A stretch of 64,000 nt of DNA from Candidatus Reidiella endopervernicosa (GTDB lineage: Bacteria; Pseudomonadota; Gammaproteobacteria; GCF-013343005), in the NCBI RefSeq assembly GCF_013343005.1, contig NZ_CP054491.1, positions 2,462,501-2,526,500 on the forward strand, in the 5' to 3' direction. Below are positions 10,001 through 21,147 of the stretch, one piece after another. The notes under the pieces are model-generated. The model searched no databases, was not told the DNA's origin, and worked only from the letters and a program-made list of their open reading frames with translations. How positions within the stretch are numbered: position 1 is the first letter of the stretch; every line of letters starts with the position of its first letter. Made by a program: the position numbers and the translations under genes.

Positions 10001-12627
10001 AAACAACAGCCGGTCACCCGCCTTGCGCTTTTGCCACTCTTGGCGAGATAACCGGCCAACTTTAGGCGCTGCGCCTCACCTCCCGAGAGGGTGGGCACCG
10101 GTTGTCCAAGACGCAGATAATCAAGACCCACTGCCCGCAGCGGTTCAAGCACACGATGAACCTCACGATCATCGGCAAAAAACTCCAATGCTTCATTGAC
10201 GGTCAGCTGCAGCACATCAGCGACTGTTTTTCCGTGAAGCATCACCTCCAGGATCTCATTTCGATAACGCCTGCCATTGCACTCCGGGCAGCGCAGGTAG
10301 ACATCAGAGAGAAATTGCATCTCCACATGCTCAAACCCTGAACCGTTACAGCCGGGGCAGCGTCCATTACCGGCATTAAAACTGAAGGTGCCCGCAGTGT
10401 AATTTCGCTCTACTGAAAGTGGTGCCTTCGCAAAGCGTTTTCGAATCGCATCCCAGCCACCTACATAGCTAACCGGGTTGGAGCGCGAGCTCTTGCCGAT
10501 AGGCGCCTGGTCAAGCATCACCACATCATCAATCAACTCATGACCGACAATCTCATGATATGTGCCCGGCATCTCTTCAGGGTGCCCCTTGATCTTGGAG
10601 AGCGCATTGAAGAGCACTTCGTTAACCAGTGTCGATTTGCCGGAGCCAGAGACCCCCGTCAGGGTGACCATGCAGTTAAGCGGAATGCGTACATCGATCT
10701 GTTGCAGATTGTGCTCAGCGGCTCCACGTATCTCCAGATAGTCTGATTCATCGCCCGGCACTGCACTCGACTGACCATCAGCGACCTGAAGTGCTCCACT
10801 CAGATATTGGGCGGTCAGAGAGGCCGTCTGTTTCGAGCGTTTTCCAGTTCGCATCGACTTCGCAGAGGTCATCAACTGCTTTGGCGTGCCGTAAAAGACA
10901 ACCTCGCCACCCCGCTCTCCGGGGCCAGGGCCGATATCGAGTATTCGGTCTGCAGCGAGCATGATCTGCGGGTCGTGCTCAACCACCAGTAGAGAGTTAC
11001 CGGCATCACGCAGACGCTGTAACACGCCATTAATGCGCTCAATGTCACGTGGATGCAGACCGATGCTCGGCTCATCGAGCACAAACAGCGTATTCACCAG
11101 CGAGGTGCCTAGTGCTGTGGTGAGATTGATTCGCTGTACCTCACCACCGGAGAGGGTACGCGACTGACGATCAAGGGTGAGATAACCAAGGCCCACATCA
11201 CGCAGGTAGCTGAGCCGAGAACGAATCTCCGTCAGCAGCAGATCAAAATCGCCACTACTTGATGGTTCACGTGTAGGAGTCGAAAAGGTCGCGACTCTAT
11301 CGAGTGGCAACTGCATCAGATCAAATAGATTAAGACCGGGTAGTTTTCGATACACAGCACTGTGCATGCTGACACTCGTCGTGCGGAAACGTGCATCGGC
11401 ATCCAGCACACTATCTGCATCACTACGACTACCAACGCGGAAATCGAACACCTCATCCTTTAGCCGCGCCCCATCACAGCTGGGGCAGCTGTCGTAGGCT
11501 CGGTACTTGGAGAGCATGACGCGAATGTGCATCTTGTAGGACTTGCTCTCGAGAAAGTCGAAATACTCCTGTATGCCATACCAGGTCTTGCCGTCCCACT
11601 TGCCATCACCTTCAATAACCCATCGACGATGGGTCTCATCTAGCTCAGCCCATGGTGTGTCGAGCGGAATTCCATTTTACGACCATAGCGCAACAGGTCC
11701 TCCTGACACTCCATCGAGTAGCCACTACGAAAGGGTTTTACCGCCCCTTCACGTAACGTGAGTTTTCATCAGGTATGACCAGGTTCCAGTCGATACCGAT
11801 GGTACGGCCAAAACCCTTGCAGTTTTCACAGGCACCCAGTGCCGAGTTGAAGGAGAATAAATTTGGCTGTGGATCACGGTAGTGAATATCGCAGTCGGGA
11901 CAGTGTAGATCGGAGGAGAAACGCCACGGCTCTCCTGCCTCTCTGTTCTCATCAAGCGGATAGACGGCCATCTTGCCGTGACCACGTTCAAGTGCGATCT
12001 CAATCGCTCTCAATGATTCGCTCTCGCTTCTCATCGGAGGACGTATCCGGTCCTGCACCACCTCTAACCGCGTTTCCGACTCACTCTGCAGGCGGGTATA
12101 CCCCTGCTGCTCCAAAACCTGTTTGATCTCGGTAGCGGTGAAGTTGTGTGGCACATCGATAGCGAAGGTAACGACTATGCGCGGTTCACTCCCAGCCACA
12201 GCCTCGATCAGGTCATCATAAACCTGTTGTGGATCATCGCGATGAACCTCACGACCACAGCCACGACAGAAAAGGTCTGCCGCACGAGCATAGAGCAGCT
12301 TCAGGTGATCATTAAGCTCGGTCATGGTACCGACCGTGGAGCGCGAGGTACGCACCGGATTAGTCTGATCAATGGCTATAGAGGGAGGAATACCTCAATC
12401 GTATCGACCTGCGGACGATCCATGCGATCGAGAAATTGCCGGGCGTAAGGAGAGAAGGTCTCGACATAACGCCGCTGCCCCTCGGCATAGACGGTATCGA
12501 AGGCGAGTGAAGATTTTCCCGAACCGGAGACACCCGTCACCACGATCAACTCACCCAGCGGCAGTTCGAGATCGAGGTTCTTGAGATTATTCTGGCGAGC
12601 GCCTTTGATGCGAATGGTATCGGACAT
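7052..12627 (-). CDS. uvrA: Tandem (double-length) UvrA excinuclease ABC subunit A
   Basis: One gene in four raw frames. Single-base losses near 12393 (G), 11750 (G of G5), 11678 (G) and 10027 (A of A5) explain every break. Restoring four bases gives 5580 nt, or 1859 residues. The product is two UvrA units in one chain. Four Walker A motifs G-V-S-G-S-G-K-S are present (near 12530, 10640, 9570 and 7970), with four L-S-G-G-E signatures and CxxC zinc-finger pairs (C-P-S-C, C-P-G-C/C-P-E-C, C-D-S-C/C-E-S-C). UvrA ATPases recognise bulky DNA lesions and load UvrB in nucleotide excision repair. Double-length UvrA proteins are known in some proteobacteria. The start used is the ATG before [10 protein letters not shown]. 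Confidence 0.9.
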
Positions 12628-12784
12628 GGTTGCTTCGACTGCCACTTTAAATAGATTGATTTGAAGCGCCCATTATAGCGTTCAACAAGCCTCAATTACC
12701 TTCCCAAAACCAACCTACAAAGAACGAGTATTAATACCTTGGCTGGCTCTCTTAATACCAAAACGAATCTAATTGCTCAGGAAA

Positions 12785-12813
12785 TTGTCAATTAACCGTT
12801 CACACTGTATGGT
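12785..12813 (+). promoter_or_regulatory. Possible sigma-70 promoter for the outer-membrane barrel gene
   Basis: TTGTCA (12785-12790) and TATGGT (12808-12813) are separated by exactly 17 bp. They lie about 47 bp upstream of the start at 12860. The -10 element is imperfect; the call rests on spacing and position only. Confidence 0.35.
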
Positions 12814-12859
12814 TTCGATTGTTGACTAATAATGGATAACCAACAAGGAAAAATGGACT

Positions 12860-13397
12860 ATGAAAAACACTTGCCCCAACCCTTCTAACTCTCTCATTAG
12901 CCGTAATTTCTGCTCAAGCCACCGCCTCAGACATCAGTGGCTATCTCGGTGTTGGCGGAGGAATGAGCAGCTATGAAGAGCCTGGTTTTGACGAATCCGA
13001 CACCGCGTTCAAGCTATACGGTGGTATGCGTTTCAATGACAGCCTTGGAATCGAACTCGCTTATCAGGACTGGGGAAAGCCTGAGGGTGATTACTCTGGC
13101 ATGACAGCATCAGTTGATATCAGTTCAGTTGCAGGATATCTGGTCGCATACGCTCCTATCAGTGATCAGGCTGATTTTTTCGCAAAACTTGGCTTTGCGA
13201 CCTGGGATGTTGAAGTCAATATCGTTGGTATTGGCAGTAACGGTAGTGACGGCACAGACTTAGCTTATGGATTGGGTGCTGCATTCAATATCAATGAAAA
13301 CTTCTCTATCCGCGGTGAGTGGGAGGGAATTAGCTTCGAAGATGGTGACGGTGGTGATGGCTCAGCCTTTATGGTCGGCGCGCAACTAAATTTCTGA
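12860..13397 (+). CDS. Small outer-membrane beta-barrel protein with signal peptide
   Basis: The open frame continues upstream of the ATG at 12963, and the N-terminus is recovered at 12860 if the A5 run after ATG is really A7. This gives M-K-K-T-L-A-P-T-L-L-T-L-S-L-A-V-I-S-A-Q-A, a clean signal peptide cleaved near A-Q-A/T-A, and a total of 540 nt (179 residues). The mature part alternates short amphipathic strands with acidic loops (S-D-I-S-G-Y-L-G-V-G-G-G) and ends in a C-terminal phenylalanine (A-Q-L-N-F), the usual signature for BAM-dependent barrels. It resembles the OmpA-like/OmpW-like eight-stranded barrel group, but I cannot name a member. It is single, with a stem-loop following. Confidence 0.72.
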
Positions 13398-13404
13398 TCT
13401 CAAC

Positions 13405-13436
13405 TATCCGGCGTCTGATTCAATAGGCGCCGGATA
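13405..13436. terminator. Stem-loop between convergent genes
   Basis: TATCCGGCG and CGCCGGATA form a 9-bp stem with a 14-nt loop between the barrel gene and the convergent hydrolase gene. There is no clear T-tract on either strand, so intrinsic termination is uncertain. Confidence 0.4.
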
Positions 13437-13483
13437 TCCATTAATTCATATCCGTTTACCAATCATATTTTCACACTAATTAA

Positions 13484-14451
13484 TTACTCACCCGCTAGCA
13501 ACTCTTCCTCAAGTGAGATGAAGACCTGATAGGCATTGCGGCGATTTGCCTCTTCGAAGGCAACCATATCGATATAATCACCCCAGTCGATCGAATCGTA
13601 GGCCTCAGCAAAGGGGATCAGTTCATCAACAGCCGCCCCAAATGCTCACGCATGTAGGCAAGATATTTCGAGGTAAAACCGATCGAGGCGATCGGTGCCT
13701 TTTCACCGTCCATGCCCCGGTACCAGCGCGGCAAGCTCTTTACGTTCCATCTCCTGAAGCACCTTGAGCCAATGTTTGGTGTTGGCGCTTCCGACATATG
13801 GGATACGACCCTCGAAGATCACATCACCCGAGTAGAGCACCCGATCGTTCTCGACATAGACCATCAGGTCTGCATCGGAGTGGGCATCTCCAACCATGGT
13901 TAGCTGGATCGTAACGCCTCCCAACTGAAAACTTTCACCCTTATCGATGTAACGGTCAGGAAAAACGAGACGGGTATCTTCATCAACCCATGGGAAGAGC
14001 GAAACACGACGCTCTTCGAGTCGGTTGGTCGAAACATCTGAGTTGAGATATTTCTCAGAGCCGGTGGGCGCGACAACCTCGGCACCGAGATCCTTATATA
14101 CCTGCAAGCCGAGGATGTGGTCGGCGTGATAGTGGGCAACGATGACCTTAACGATCGGTTTGTCACTGATCTTACGTATTTCACCGAGGAGCTTGTGCGC
14201 CAGCGATGGAGTGCCGAGTGCATCGACAACAACGATACCCTCATCCGTGATCACCACACCGGCGTTGGAGATGAAGCCCTGATTGTCAGTGGCGATCCCC
14301 GGTTTGCCCTTCACATACCAGCTATGTTCAGCAATTTGTTCTAGTTCAAGCGGTACAGTGGCAGGCTCGTACTCAACCGCTTGAACGGTAGATGTGACAA
14401 CTGCGAATAGCGTGGCAGAAATGGAGAGCGTGAAAAACGCAAATTAAACAT
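13484..14451 (-). CDS. Periplasmic metallo-beta-lactamase-fold hydrolase
   Basis: The raw sequence has three frame breaks, all in homopolymers (T near 14444, G-run near 13720, G-run near 13642). Correcting them gives 972 nt, 323 residues. The start at 14451 yields a signal peptide (M-F-N-F-A-F-F-T-L-S-I-S-A-T-L-F-A). The metal site is complete: A-H-Y-H-A-D-H, then G-D-A-H-S-D-A-D, S-G-D-V and V-P-G-H-G. The overall pattern fits exported MBL hydrolases of the SoxH/quinoprotein-relay group rather than a beta-lactamase or glyoxalase. Substrate unknown. It stands alone between the barrel gene and guaA. A link with sulfur metabolism is possible by family only. Confidence 0.78.
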
Positions 14452-14514
14452 GGTATTTTCTCGGTACTAGATTACGCACAGCGTAACCCAATGCCTGATT
14501 CGCTTCAGCCGGGG

Positions 14515-14538
14515 AAAACCCTAAGCACGCTTAGGGTT
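14515..14538 (-). terminator. Stem-loop downstream of guaA
   Basis: On the minus strand AACCCTAAG-CGTG-CTTAGGGTT is followed by TTCCCC. This is a 9-bp stem with a 4-nt loop 11 bp past the guaA stop, and only a short T-run follows. Confidence 0.55.
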
Positions 14539-14548
14539 CCCGACCAAG

Positions 14549-16124
14549 CTACTCCCACTCGATGGTGCCTGGGGGTTTGCCGGTAATGTCATAAACCACG
14601 CGGGAGATACCTGATACCTCATTAACAATGCGGCGACAGACATGATCGAGGAAATCGTAGGGCAGATGGGCCCAGCGGGCGGTCATGAAGTCGATGGTTT
14701 CAACCGCGCGTAGTGCCACCACATATTGATAGCGACGACCATCACCGGTCACGCCAACCGATTTAACCGGCAGGAAGACGGTAAAGGCCTGAGAGGTCTT
14801 GTGGTAGAGATCGTTCTTCAGCAGCTCTTCGATGAAGATGTGATCAGCCAGACGCAGGATGTCGGCGTACTCCTTTTTCACCTCTCCAAGAATTCGTACA
14901 CCCAGCCCTGGTCCTGGGAAGGGGTGGCGATAGACCATGTCGTAGGGGAGTCCCAGCTCAACGCCAAGCTTGCGCACCTCATCCTTGAACAGCTCACGCA
15001 GTGGTTCACACAGTTTGAGGTTCATCCAGTCGGGCAAACCGCCAACGTTGTGGTGTGACTTGATCAGGTGCGCCTTACCGCTCTTGGCCCCCGCTGACTC
15101 GATCACATCGGGGTAGATGGTGCCCTGTGCCAGCCACTTGGCGTTAGAGAGCTTGCTCGACTCCTCCTCGAAGATCTCGACAAAGAGGTTGCCGATGATT
15201 TTGCGTTTCGCCTCAGGATCGCTCTCACCGCTCAATGCATCAAGGAAGCGCTGCTCGGCATCGACACGGATAACCTTCACACCCATGTGCTCGGCGAAGG
15301 TAGCCATTACCTGATCACCCTCTTGGTGGCGCAGCAAACCGTTATCAACAAACACGCAGGTGAGCTGATCGCCGATGGCACGGTGTAACAGTGCTGCGAC
15401 CACGGAGGAGTCAACACCGCCAGAGAGGCCGAGAATCACCTCGTCACTGCCGACCATCTCTCGAACGTGACTGATCTGATCATCGATAATGTTGCCAGAC
15501 GTCCAGAGTCCTTCGCAGCCGCAGATCTGGTGTACAAAGCGCTCAAGAATACGCTGTCCCTGGTTGGTATGGGTCACCTCGGGATGGAACTGCACACCGT
15601 AGAAATGACGTGCTTCATCAGCAATACCCGCAACTGGGGCCGAGTCAGTAGAGGCCATCAGCTTGAAGCCGGGGGCCATCTCAATCACGCGGTCACCGTG
15701 ACTCATCCAGACATCAAGTAGTCCGTAACCCTCGTCGGAGGTGTGATCCTCGATATCCTTGAGCAGCGCGGTGTGGCCGCGGGCGCGGACCTGAGCATAG
15801 CCATACTCATGGTGATCTGCGTTCTCCACCTTACCACCGAGCTGCATGGTCATGGTCTGCATGCCGTAACAGATACCAAGAACCGGGATTTCCATATCAA
15901 ACACACAACTCGGGGCCTGAGGTGCATCCTCAGTCGTGGTCGACTCGGGGCCGCCAGAGAGGATGATTCCGTTGGGATTGAAGGCACGAATATCGGCCTC
16001 CTCCATATCGTAGGCGTTCAATTCGAGTAGACCCCGCCTCACGAACACGGCGGGCAATGAGCTGGGTGTACTGGGAACCAAAGTCTAGAATCAGGATTCG
16101 TTGGGCGTGGATATCGGTCGACAT
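14549..16124 (-). CDS. guaA: GMP synthase (glutamine-hydrolysing)
   Basis: The enzyme makes GMP from XMP, glutamine and ATP. Two missing G residues near 16035 and 16024 split the 5' end. With them restored the gene is 1578 nt, 525 residues, the length usual for gammaproteobacterial GuaA. The N-terminal class I amidotransferase domain has [10 protein letters not shown], the nucleophile in G-I-C-Y-G-M-Q, and F-H-P-E-V. The ATP-pyrophosphatase domain has [10 protein letters not shown]. The C-terminal dimerisation domain ends in P-G-T-I-E-W-E. guaB, its usual operon partner, is about 37 kb away here on the same strand. The gene is essential without exogenous guanine, so the frame breaks are best read as sequencing errors. 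Confidence 0.96.
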
Positions 16125-16454
16125 ACTGCGCGCTCTCTGCAATGCGGTTAAAGCGCAGCAGTATACATTAGGGCAACACGCTCTCACCAACTCCAGGAGC
16201 AATCTCAGCTGTGGCATCGTGATTCAACCAAAGGAAGGAGCTAATTCTTTTACATTTATAAACAACAAGTTAACAACACACACCCATACCAGAGGTCACA
16301 GCCTTTGATTATTAGCAAGACTAATCACCCGCTGGTCGAATTAACATATCAATGCGCTCCCCGTTGACTGCTCCAGCTTTCTAAGACGAGCGATTAGATC
16401 GTCAGTTAACACATGGCCTCTTGAAAGCAGCAAGACCTTGTCATTAATAAACTG

Positions 16455-16735
16455 GGGAGTCGCTATTTTTGCGAAAGTTTGTTTGGGCATCCAAGCCCAA
16501 GCAAACAGCAAAAACTTAACGCGACCGTTTATGCCTACGGCGCCCCGACCGTCCTGCGTACGTTGCGTAATCACCTCTTCGCGGCTCTACACAACTCCCT
16601 CAGTGACTCTACGCCGACATAAAGCCGCTGCTGCATTTCTTTCGTCGTCCGCTCGCGCTCTCAACTACGAATAGGCAGACGGCGTCGACTATCGGGGACT
16701 AACCGCCCTCACTTCGCTCTCCATGGCGGTCAGCG
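16455..16735 (+). repeat. ~280-bp interspersed repeat, copy 2
   Basis: 281 bp, starting GGGAGTCGCTATTTTTGCG and ending CATGGCGGTCAGCG. It lies inside the 3' end of the REC-HD-GYP gene, oriented opposite to that gene. Read on the gene's strand, the flanks would encode A-S-D before it and F-I-N-D-K after it, nearly continuous. It carries the GCGTACGTTGCG variant and one fewer T in the GTTTG-TTT-GGGC run. Confidence 0.94.
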
Positions 16736-16924
16736 GAGGTCACTGGCGAGACCATGCCGCTATTACACTCACTGGGGTTAGCTTCAGGAAGGTCGCGCTA
16801 TCTTCCTCCTCAACTCGCTTATCAAGCAGCCCCTGCATATCGAGCCAAAGGTCGACTATCTCGGGAGCGTAGAGTTTTCCCCGCCACGGGTGATGTACTC
16901 ACGCGCCTCAGCTGCGGAGAGTCC

Positions 16925-17204
16925 GGGAGTCGCTATTTTTGCGAAAGTTTGTTTTGGGCATCCAAGCCCAAGCAAACAGCAAAACTTCACGCGACCGTTT
17001 ATGCCTGCGGCGCCCGACCGTCCTGCGTACGTTGCGTAATCACCTCTTCGCGGCTCTACACAACTCCCTCAGTGACTCTACGCCGACATAAAGCCGCTAC
17101 TGCATCTTCTTCGTCGTTCGCTCGCGCTCTCAACTACGAATAGGCAGACGGCGTCGACTATCGGGGACTAACCGCCCTCACTTCGCTCTCCATGGCGGTC
17201 AGCG
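16925..17204 (+). repeat. ~280-bp interspersed repeat, copy 3
   Basis: 280 bp in the same orientation as copy 2, 189 bp further on, also inside the HD-GYP coding region. The flanks contain GAGAGTC on the left and GAGTCGAGAG on the right, a possible but imperfect target duplication. It is nearly identical to copy 1 (GCGTACGTTGCG, TTCACGCGACCG, CCTGCGGCG). Confidence 0.94.
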
Positions 17205-18250
17205 GTTGAGTCGAGAGCATGCCACTTGCAGTGCGTCGTAATCATTGACCAGAGCCAGGATTCTAGCGCCTAAGGGAATTATCTGCCCTTGAGCTTATCC
17301 GGGAGCCGTTGCCATCAAACTGTTCATGGTGACTGCGGATTAGTTTGCCAGCATCTTGCAGATGATCGAGACTCATCATCAGCCCTCACCGACCATGGGG
17401 TGTTTCATCACCTCCACCTTATCCGCACTCGAGAGTGCATTGTAAGGTTTACCCATCAAACGATCAGGCAACCCTATCTTGCCAATATCGTGCAGTAGTG
17501 CTGCAAAAGCACCTGTCGCGCATCGTCCTCACTCATATCACACTTCTTAGCCAGTACGTGTGCCTGCTCGCGACACGCCGCGAGTGTCCAGCCACACTGC
17601 CCTCACGCATCTCGATGATATTAGAGAAGACCTTGACCGAATTGAGATAACTTCCTTTGAGTGTCTCGTGGGACATCTCTAACATTCCCATCGCCTGCCT
17701 CAACTCTTCGGTACGCGCCTTAACCCTGTCTTCAAGACTTGCATTCAGACTTGCAGATCTTCATTCTGTTTTTGTCAGCTTTAGTAGGCGTTTGTGATCT
17801 TGCTCGAGAAATTTCTGTTTCAGTGCATATTTCACCCCAGTGTGATGTCGTTATCTTCCCAGGGTTTACTAAAGTATTTATATATTTTTCCCTGATTGAT
17901 CGCCGATATAGTCGATTCCATATCAGCGTATCCGGTCAGAAGAATTCGCATGGTGTCGGGCCAGCGTTCCGCTGCCTTAGCGAGAAAGGTTGCACCATCC
18001 ATCACCGGCATTCTCATGTCTGAGATCACCAGATAGACACTATTCTGTTCAAGTACAGCAAGCCCCTCTTCACCATTGTTTGCAGTCAGTATCTTGTAAC
18101 CTAACGGACGAAACAGACGGCGTAAGGATGAGACGATATTCGGTTCATCATCAACAAATAGTAGTGTGGCTGATTGCAAAACCGGCACATCGTCTGTCAC
18201 GATATCGTTACTACCAACAAGATCATTCATCTATTTATCCAGCCCTAACA

Positions 18251-21086
18251 TCAATCAACCGCCTTCGACTCACTCTGCTTAACAGGCAACCAGATCAGGA
18301 ATCGCGTCCCTTTACCAATCTGACTCTCTACAGTGATCGTACCACCGTGTTTCTGAATAATATTATAGGAGAGCGACATACCGAGCCCTGTACCCTCGCC
18401 AACCGGCTTGGTTGTATAGAAGGGATCGAAAATTCGCGCCTGCGTCTGCTCATCCATTCCTTTACCGTCGTCTTCAAACACAATCAAAACCCCATCCCGA
18501 TCAGTCGTTGTATGGATGGTGATCACACCTCGCTTCTCAATAGCGTGTGCCGCGTTAACCAGGATATTCATAAACACCTGATTGAGCTGCGCGATGATGC
18601 ATTCAACCTGTGGCAGGTAGCCATAATCCTATAACTTCTGCCTTATATTTCAGTTCGTTGTGAACGATATTCAGCGTGCTATCAAGTCCTTTATGTAGAT
18701 CTGCCCACTGCCACTCGACCTCATCAACGTGGGAGAAGTCTTTAGATCCTGTACGATCTTCTTAACACGCGTAACCCCTCCTCAGACTCATCCAGGAGAT
18801 CAACCAGGTCCTTTTTCAGATAATTAATGTCAACCTGCTCTTTTTGTGTCTTAATCGCCTCAACCGTGGCTTCATCATTAATCTTGAGTTCTCCCCGTTC
18901 ATATAGTTCTAACAATTTAAACATGTCAGCCATATATTCACGCAGAGTACTGATATTAGACGTAACATAACCGACAGGATTATTAATCTCGTGTGCCACA
19001 CCCGCTGCAAGCTGACCAATACTCGCCATCTTTTCTGACTGTAGTAGCTGGCTTTGTGCATCATGCAGCATCTCATTTGCTTGTTGCAGTTCAGCAATCG
19101 CTTTAGCCAGATAATCTTCTGAGTTTTGCGCTCTGTAATATCTTGAATCACACCTAACATGCGGACAACTTCACCAGACCCATCACGAACAACATCTCCA
19201 ACAACATGTACCCAACGCTGGGTTCCATCATGCAATATGACTCTCATCTCGTAGTCATACCGAACCCCGTCTTTTGCGCCTTTTCAAGACCATCGTAAAC
19301 AATTTTTCTATCGTCTGGGTGAGTAAGACTGGTGTAGTCTTCCACCGTCACATAACGTGCGACCTGTGGATATCCAAGTATAGATGCGGTCAGATCGGAC
19401 CAATAGACCCTGTTAGTCCTTACATCAAGATCCCACTACCTATATGAGCAAAGCTCTGACTAAAACGGAGTCGCTCTTCACTCAAAACAAGTTCCGCTTC
19501 AATTGTCTTTCTATCCGAAATATCACGCATCGATGCAAAAACAGCAATTCATCGCCAACAAACATATCAGTCACACCAATCTCTACATCCTGTATTTCAC
19601 CATCTTTACGTAGAAATGACGTTCTTTCAGACCAGCATTCACTACAGTACTTTCACCCGTATCTACAAACTGTTCAATGAACGACTGATGGCAGTGCCCT
19701 GATCGTCGAGGCATTAATAGATCAACACTCTTACCCACGATTTCTTCAGAAAGACATCCTGTTATCTCTTCTGCTGCTGGATTAAAACCCGGATATCACC
19801 AGCCCCGTCAATGATCACAATACCGTCTCAGCACTCTCGATGACCGTACTAAGAAAGACACTCTTACGCTGCAACTCATCCTGTCGATCATCAAGCTGCA
19901 TCATCATTTTTAATATTATCCGAGAACCTTCCTATCTCGTCACTACCCGAAGGCAATTCAATACCACCCCTACCTTCGGCGTAATCTGCCACACCTTTTG
20001 ACATTAACAACAATGGCCTAACAAGATACCCGTCAGCAACCAAACCGTAAAACAACCAACATCACAAGAGCAATCACGACCAGAAGGATTTTATCTCGAA
20101 TAGAGATAATATCGGTGAAAAGTGAAACATATGGCGTTGATTGTATGATGCTGATATAGCGTTCCGGCATATTTGGATCAAAGTGGACATGCTGAAGATT
20201 AACGACTGATCTCTCCCGCTTTCAGTACTAATTACTTCAGTCTGACTCACACCAACGTGGCCACCATCTATAAGACCCTCGAACTGCGGCAACTCATCTA
20301 GTTCAGAACGGAGTGACGAATAATCGTCATCTAGGTCAACCCCACGCTCTGAACTCATTAGATAATGTTTAGAGTCAGTCGACAGATAGACAACCGAATC
20401 ATCTCGATCAGTTGCAAGAATATCTCTGAGTAATGGCCTGATATCCATATTTATAACAACGACACCAAATGCCTTTCCATCACTATAAATTGGCACCGCA
20501 GCACGAATGACCAGATCTCTATTATGTGACACATTGCTGCTTTCCTGATTAACCTCTATTTCGAGAGAAACACCTGATTCATAGGTTTGGAAAGCGTTTC
20601 TTGAAAGTAGTCGCGGTGTCCTTTTGTGGAAGCCTTGACTCAACAACTGCCACAATCCCCAGATCCTCGCCTAAACGTTCGATTCTAACAATTTCACGAC
20701 CGCCTTCCGCCACACCGATATAACGAATCTGCTTGTAATCAGGTTTCGCTTCAACAAAACGAACAAATATCTGTTCCAGACGTTCACGCCATTGCTGCTT
20801 CGTTGACCCATCAGAGGGATCTAAATCATTATTTTTGATAGCACGAACCAGACCTTGAATGGGGAGTCTTTGCCAGAAACTGAACATCACGAGTTAGCTC
20901 AGATATTTTACCTTGCAAAAGCGCCTTCCCTATGGGTATCGGCCTCTAGCTTGCCGGCCTCATGCTTAATCAGAGCATCCATAGTACCTAGAAAAAGACA
21001 CCTCCGATTGACGCTGAAGTTATCAACACCAGAACAATCGCCATAAAGGCGACCTTGTGACGAATACCGTAGTTTCTAATCTGCAT
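18251..21086 (-). CDS. Cache-HAMP-PAS-PAS sensor histidine kinase (frame-broken)
   Basis: I reconstruct one kinase over several raw frames. The start at 21086 gives M-Q-I-R-N-Y-G-I-R-H-K-V-A-F-M-A-I-V-L-V-L, a first membrane helix. A dCache-like periplasmic domain follows (P-P-I-Q-G-L-V-R-A, W-R-E-R-L-E-Q-I-F, Q-I-R-Y-I-G-V, G-R-E-I-V-R). Then come a HAMP-like linker, a PAS domain near 19850-19680, a PAS/PAC near 19450-19130, and the kinase core: H-box V-A-H-E-I-N-N-P-V-G-Y, N-box N-I-L-V-N-A-A-H-A-I, D-D-G-K-G-M-D, F-D-P-F-Y-T-T-K-P and G-L-G-M-S. It ends 20 bp before the REC-HD-GYP gene, a likely output partner before that gene was broken. Breaks are dense here (at least six), more than elsewhere, so real decay cannot be excluded. 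Confidence 0.7.
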
Positions 21087-21147
21087 TTATTTCTCTAGAA
21101 ACCCCATCCAAACAAAATCTATAGGCAGCTACTTTTCCATCTACAAC

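Larger units (their letters stand above)
16341..18230 (-). pseudogene. REC-HD-GYP response regulator gene broken by two repeat copies
   Basis: The 5' part (18230-17832) is an intact receiver domain: V-D-D-E-P, the phospho-acceptor D in V-I-S-D-M-R-M-P, and K-P-W-E-D. After a frame break the line continues with a coiled coil (L-K-Q-K-F-L-E-Q-D-H) and HD-GYP pieces: H-P-M-V-G-E, H-H-E-Q-F-D-G-N-G, and I-L-A-L-V-N-D-Y-D-A-L. Repeat copy 3 (16925-17204) then interrupts it. The spacer 16736-16924 encodes A-E-A-R-E-Y-I and Y-A-P-E-I-V-D-L-W. Copy 2 (16455-16735) interrupts again, and 16341-16454 encodes F-I-N-D-K-V-L-L-L-S-R-G-H-V-L-T-D-D-L-I-A-R-L, a typical HD-GYP C-terminus. Some frame breaks may be sequencing errors; the two insertions are not. 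The family degrades c-di-GMP, but this copy is probably dead. Confidence 0.82.

Noticed and set aside
7052-12627. Programmed frameshifting in uvrA
   Set aside because: Four sites with no slippery-heptamer/stem-loop arrangement, all explained by lost bases in runs; the same pattern occurs in unrelated genes.
1593-16735. Composite transposon bounded by repeat copies 1 and 2
   Set aside because: No transposase lies between them, and the segment includes guaA and uvrA, which are core genes. Recombination between the copies is possible, but there is no sign of a transposon.
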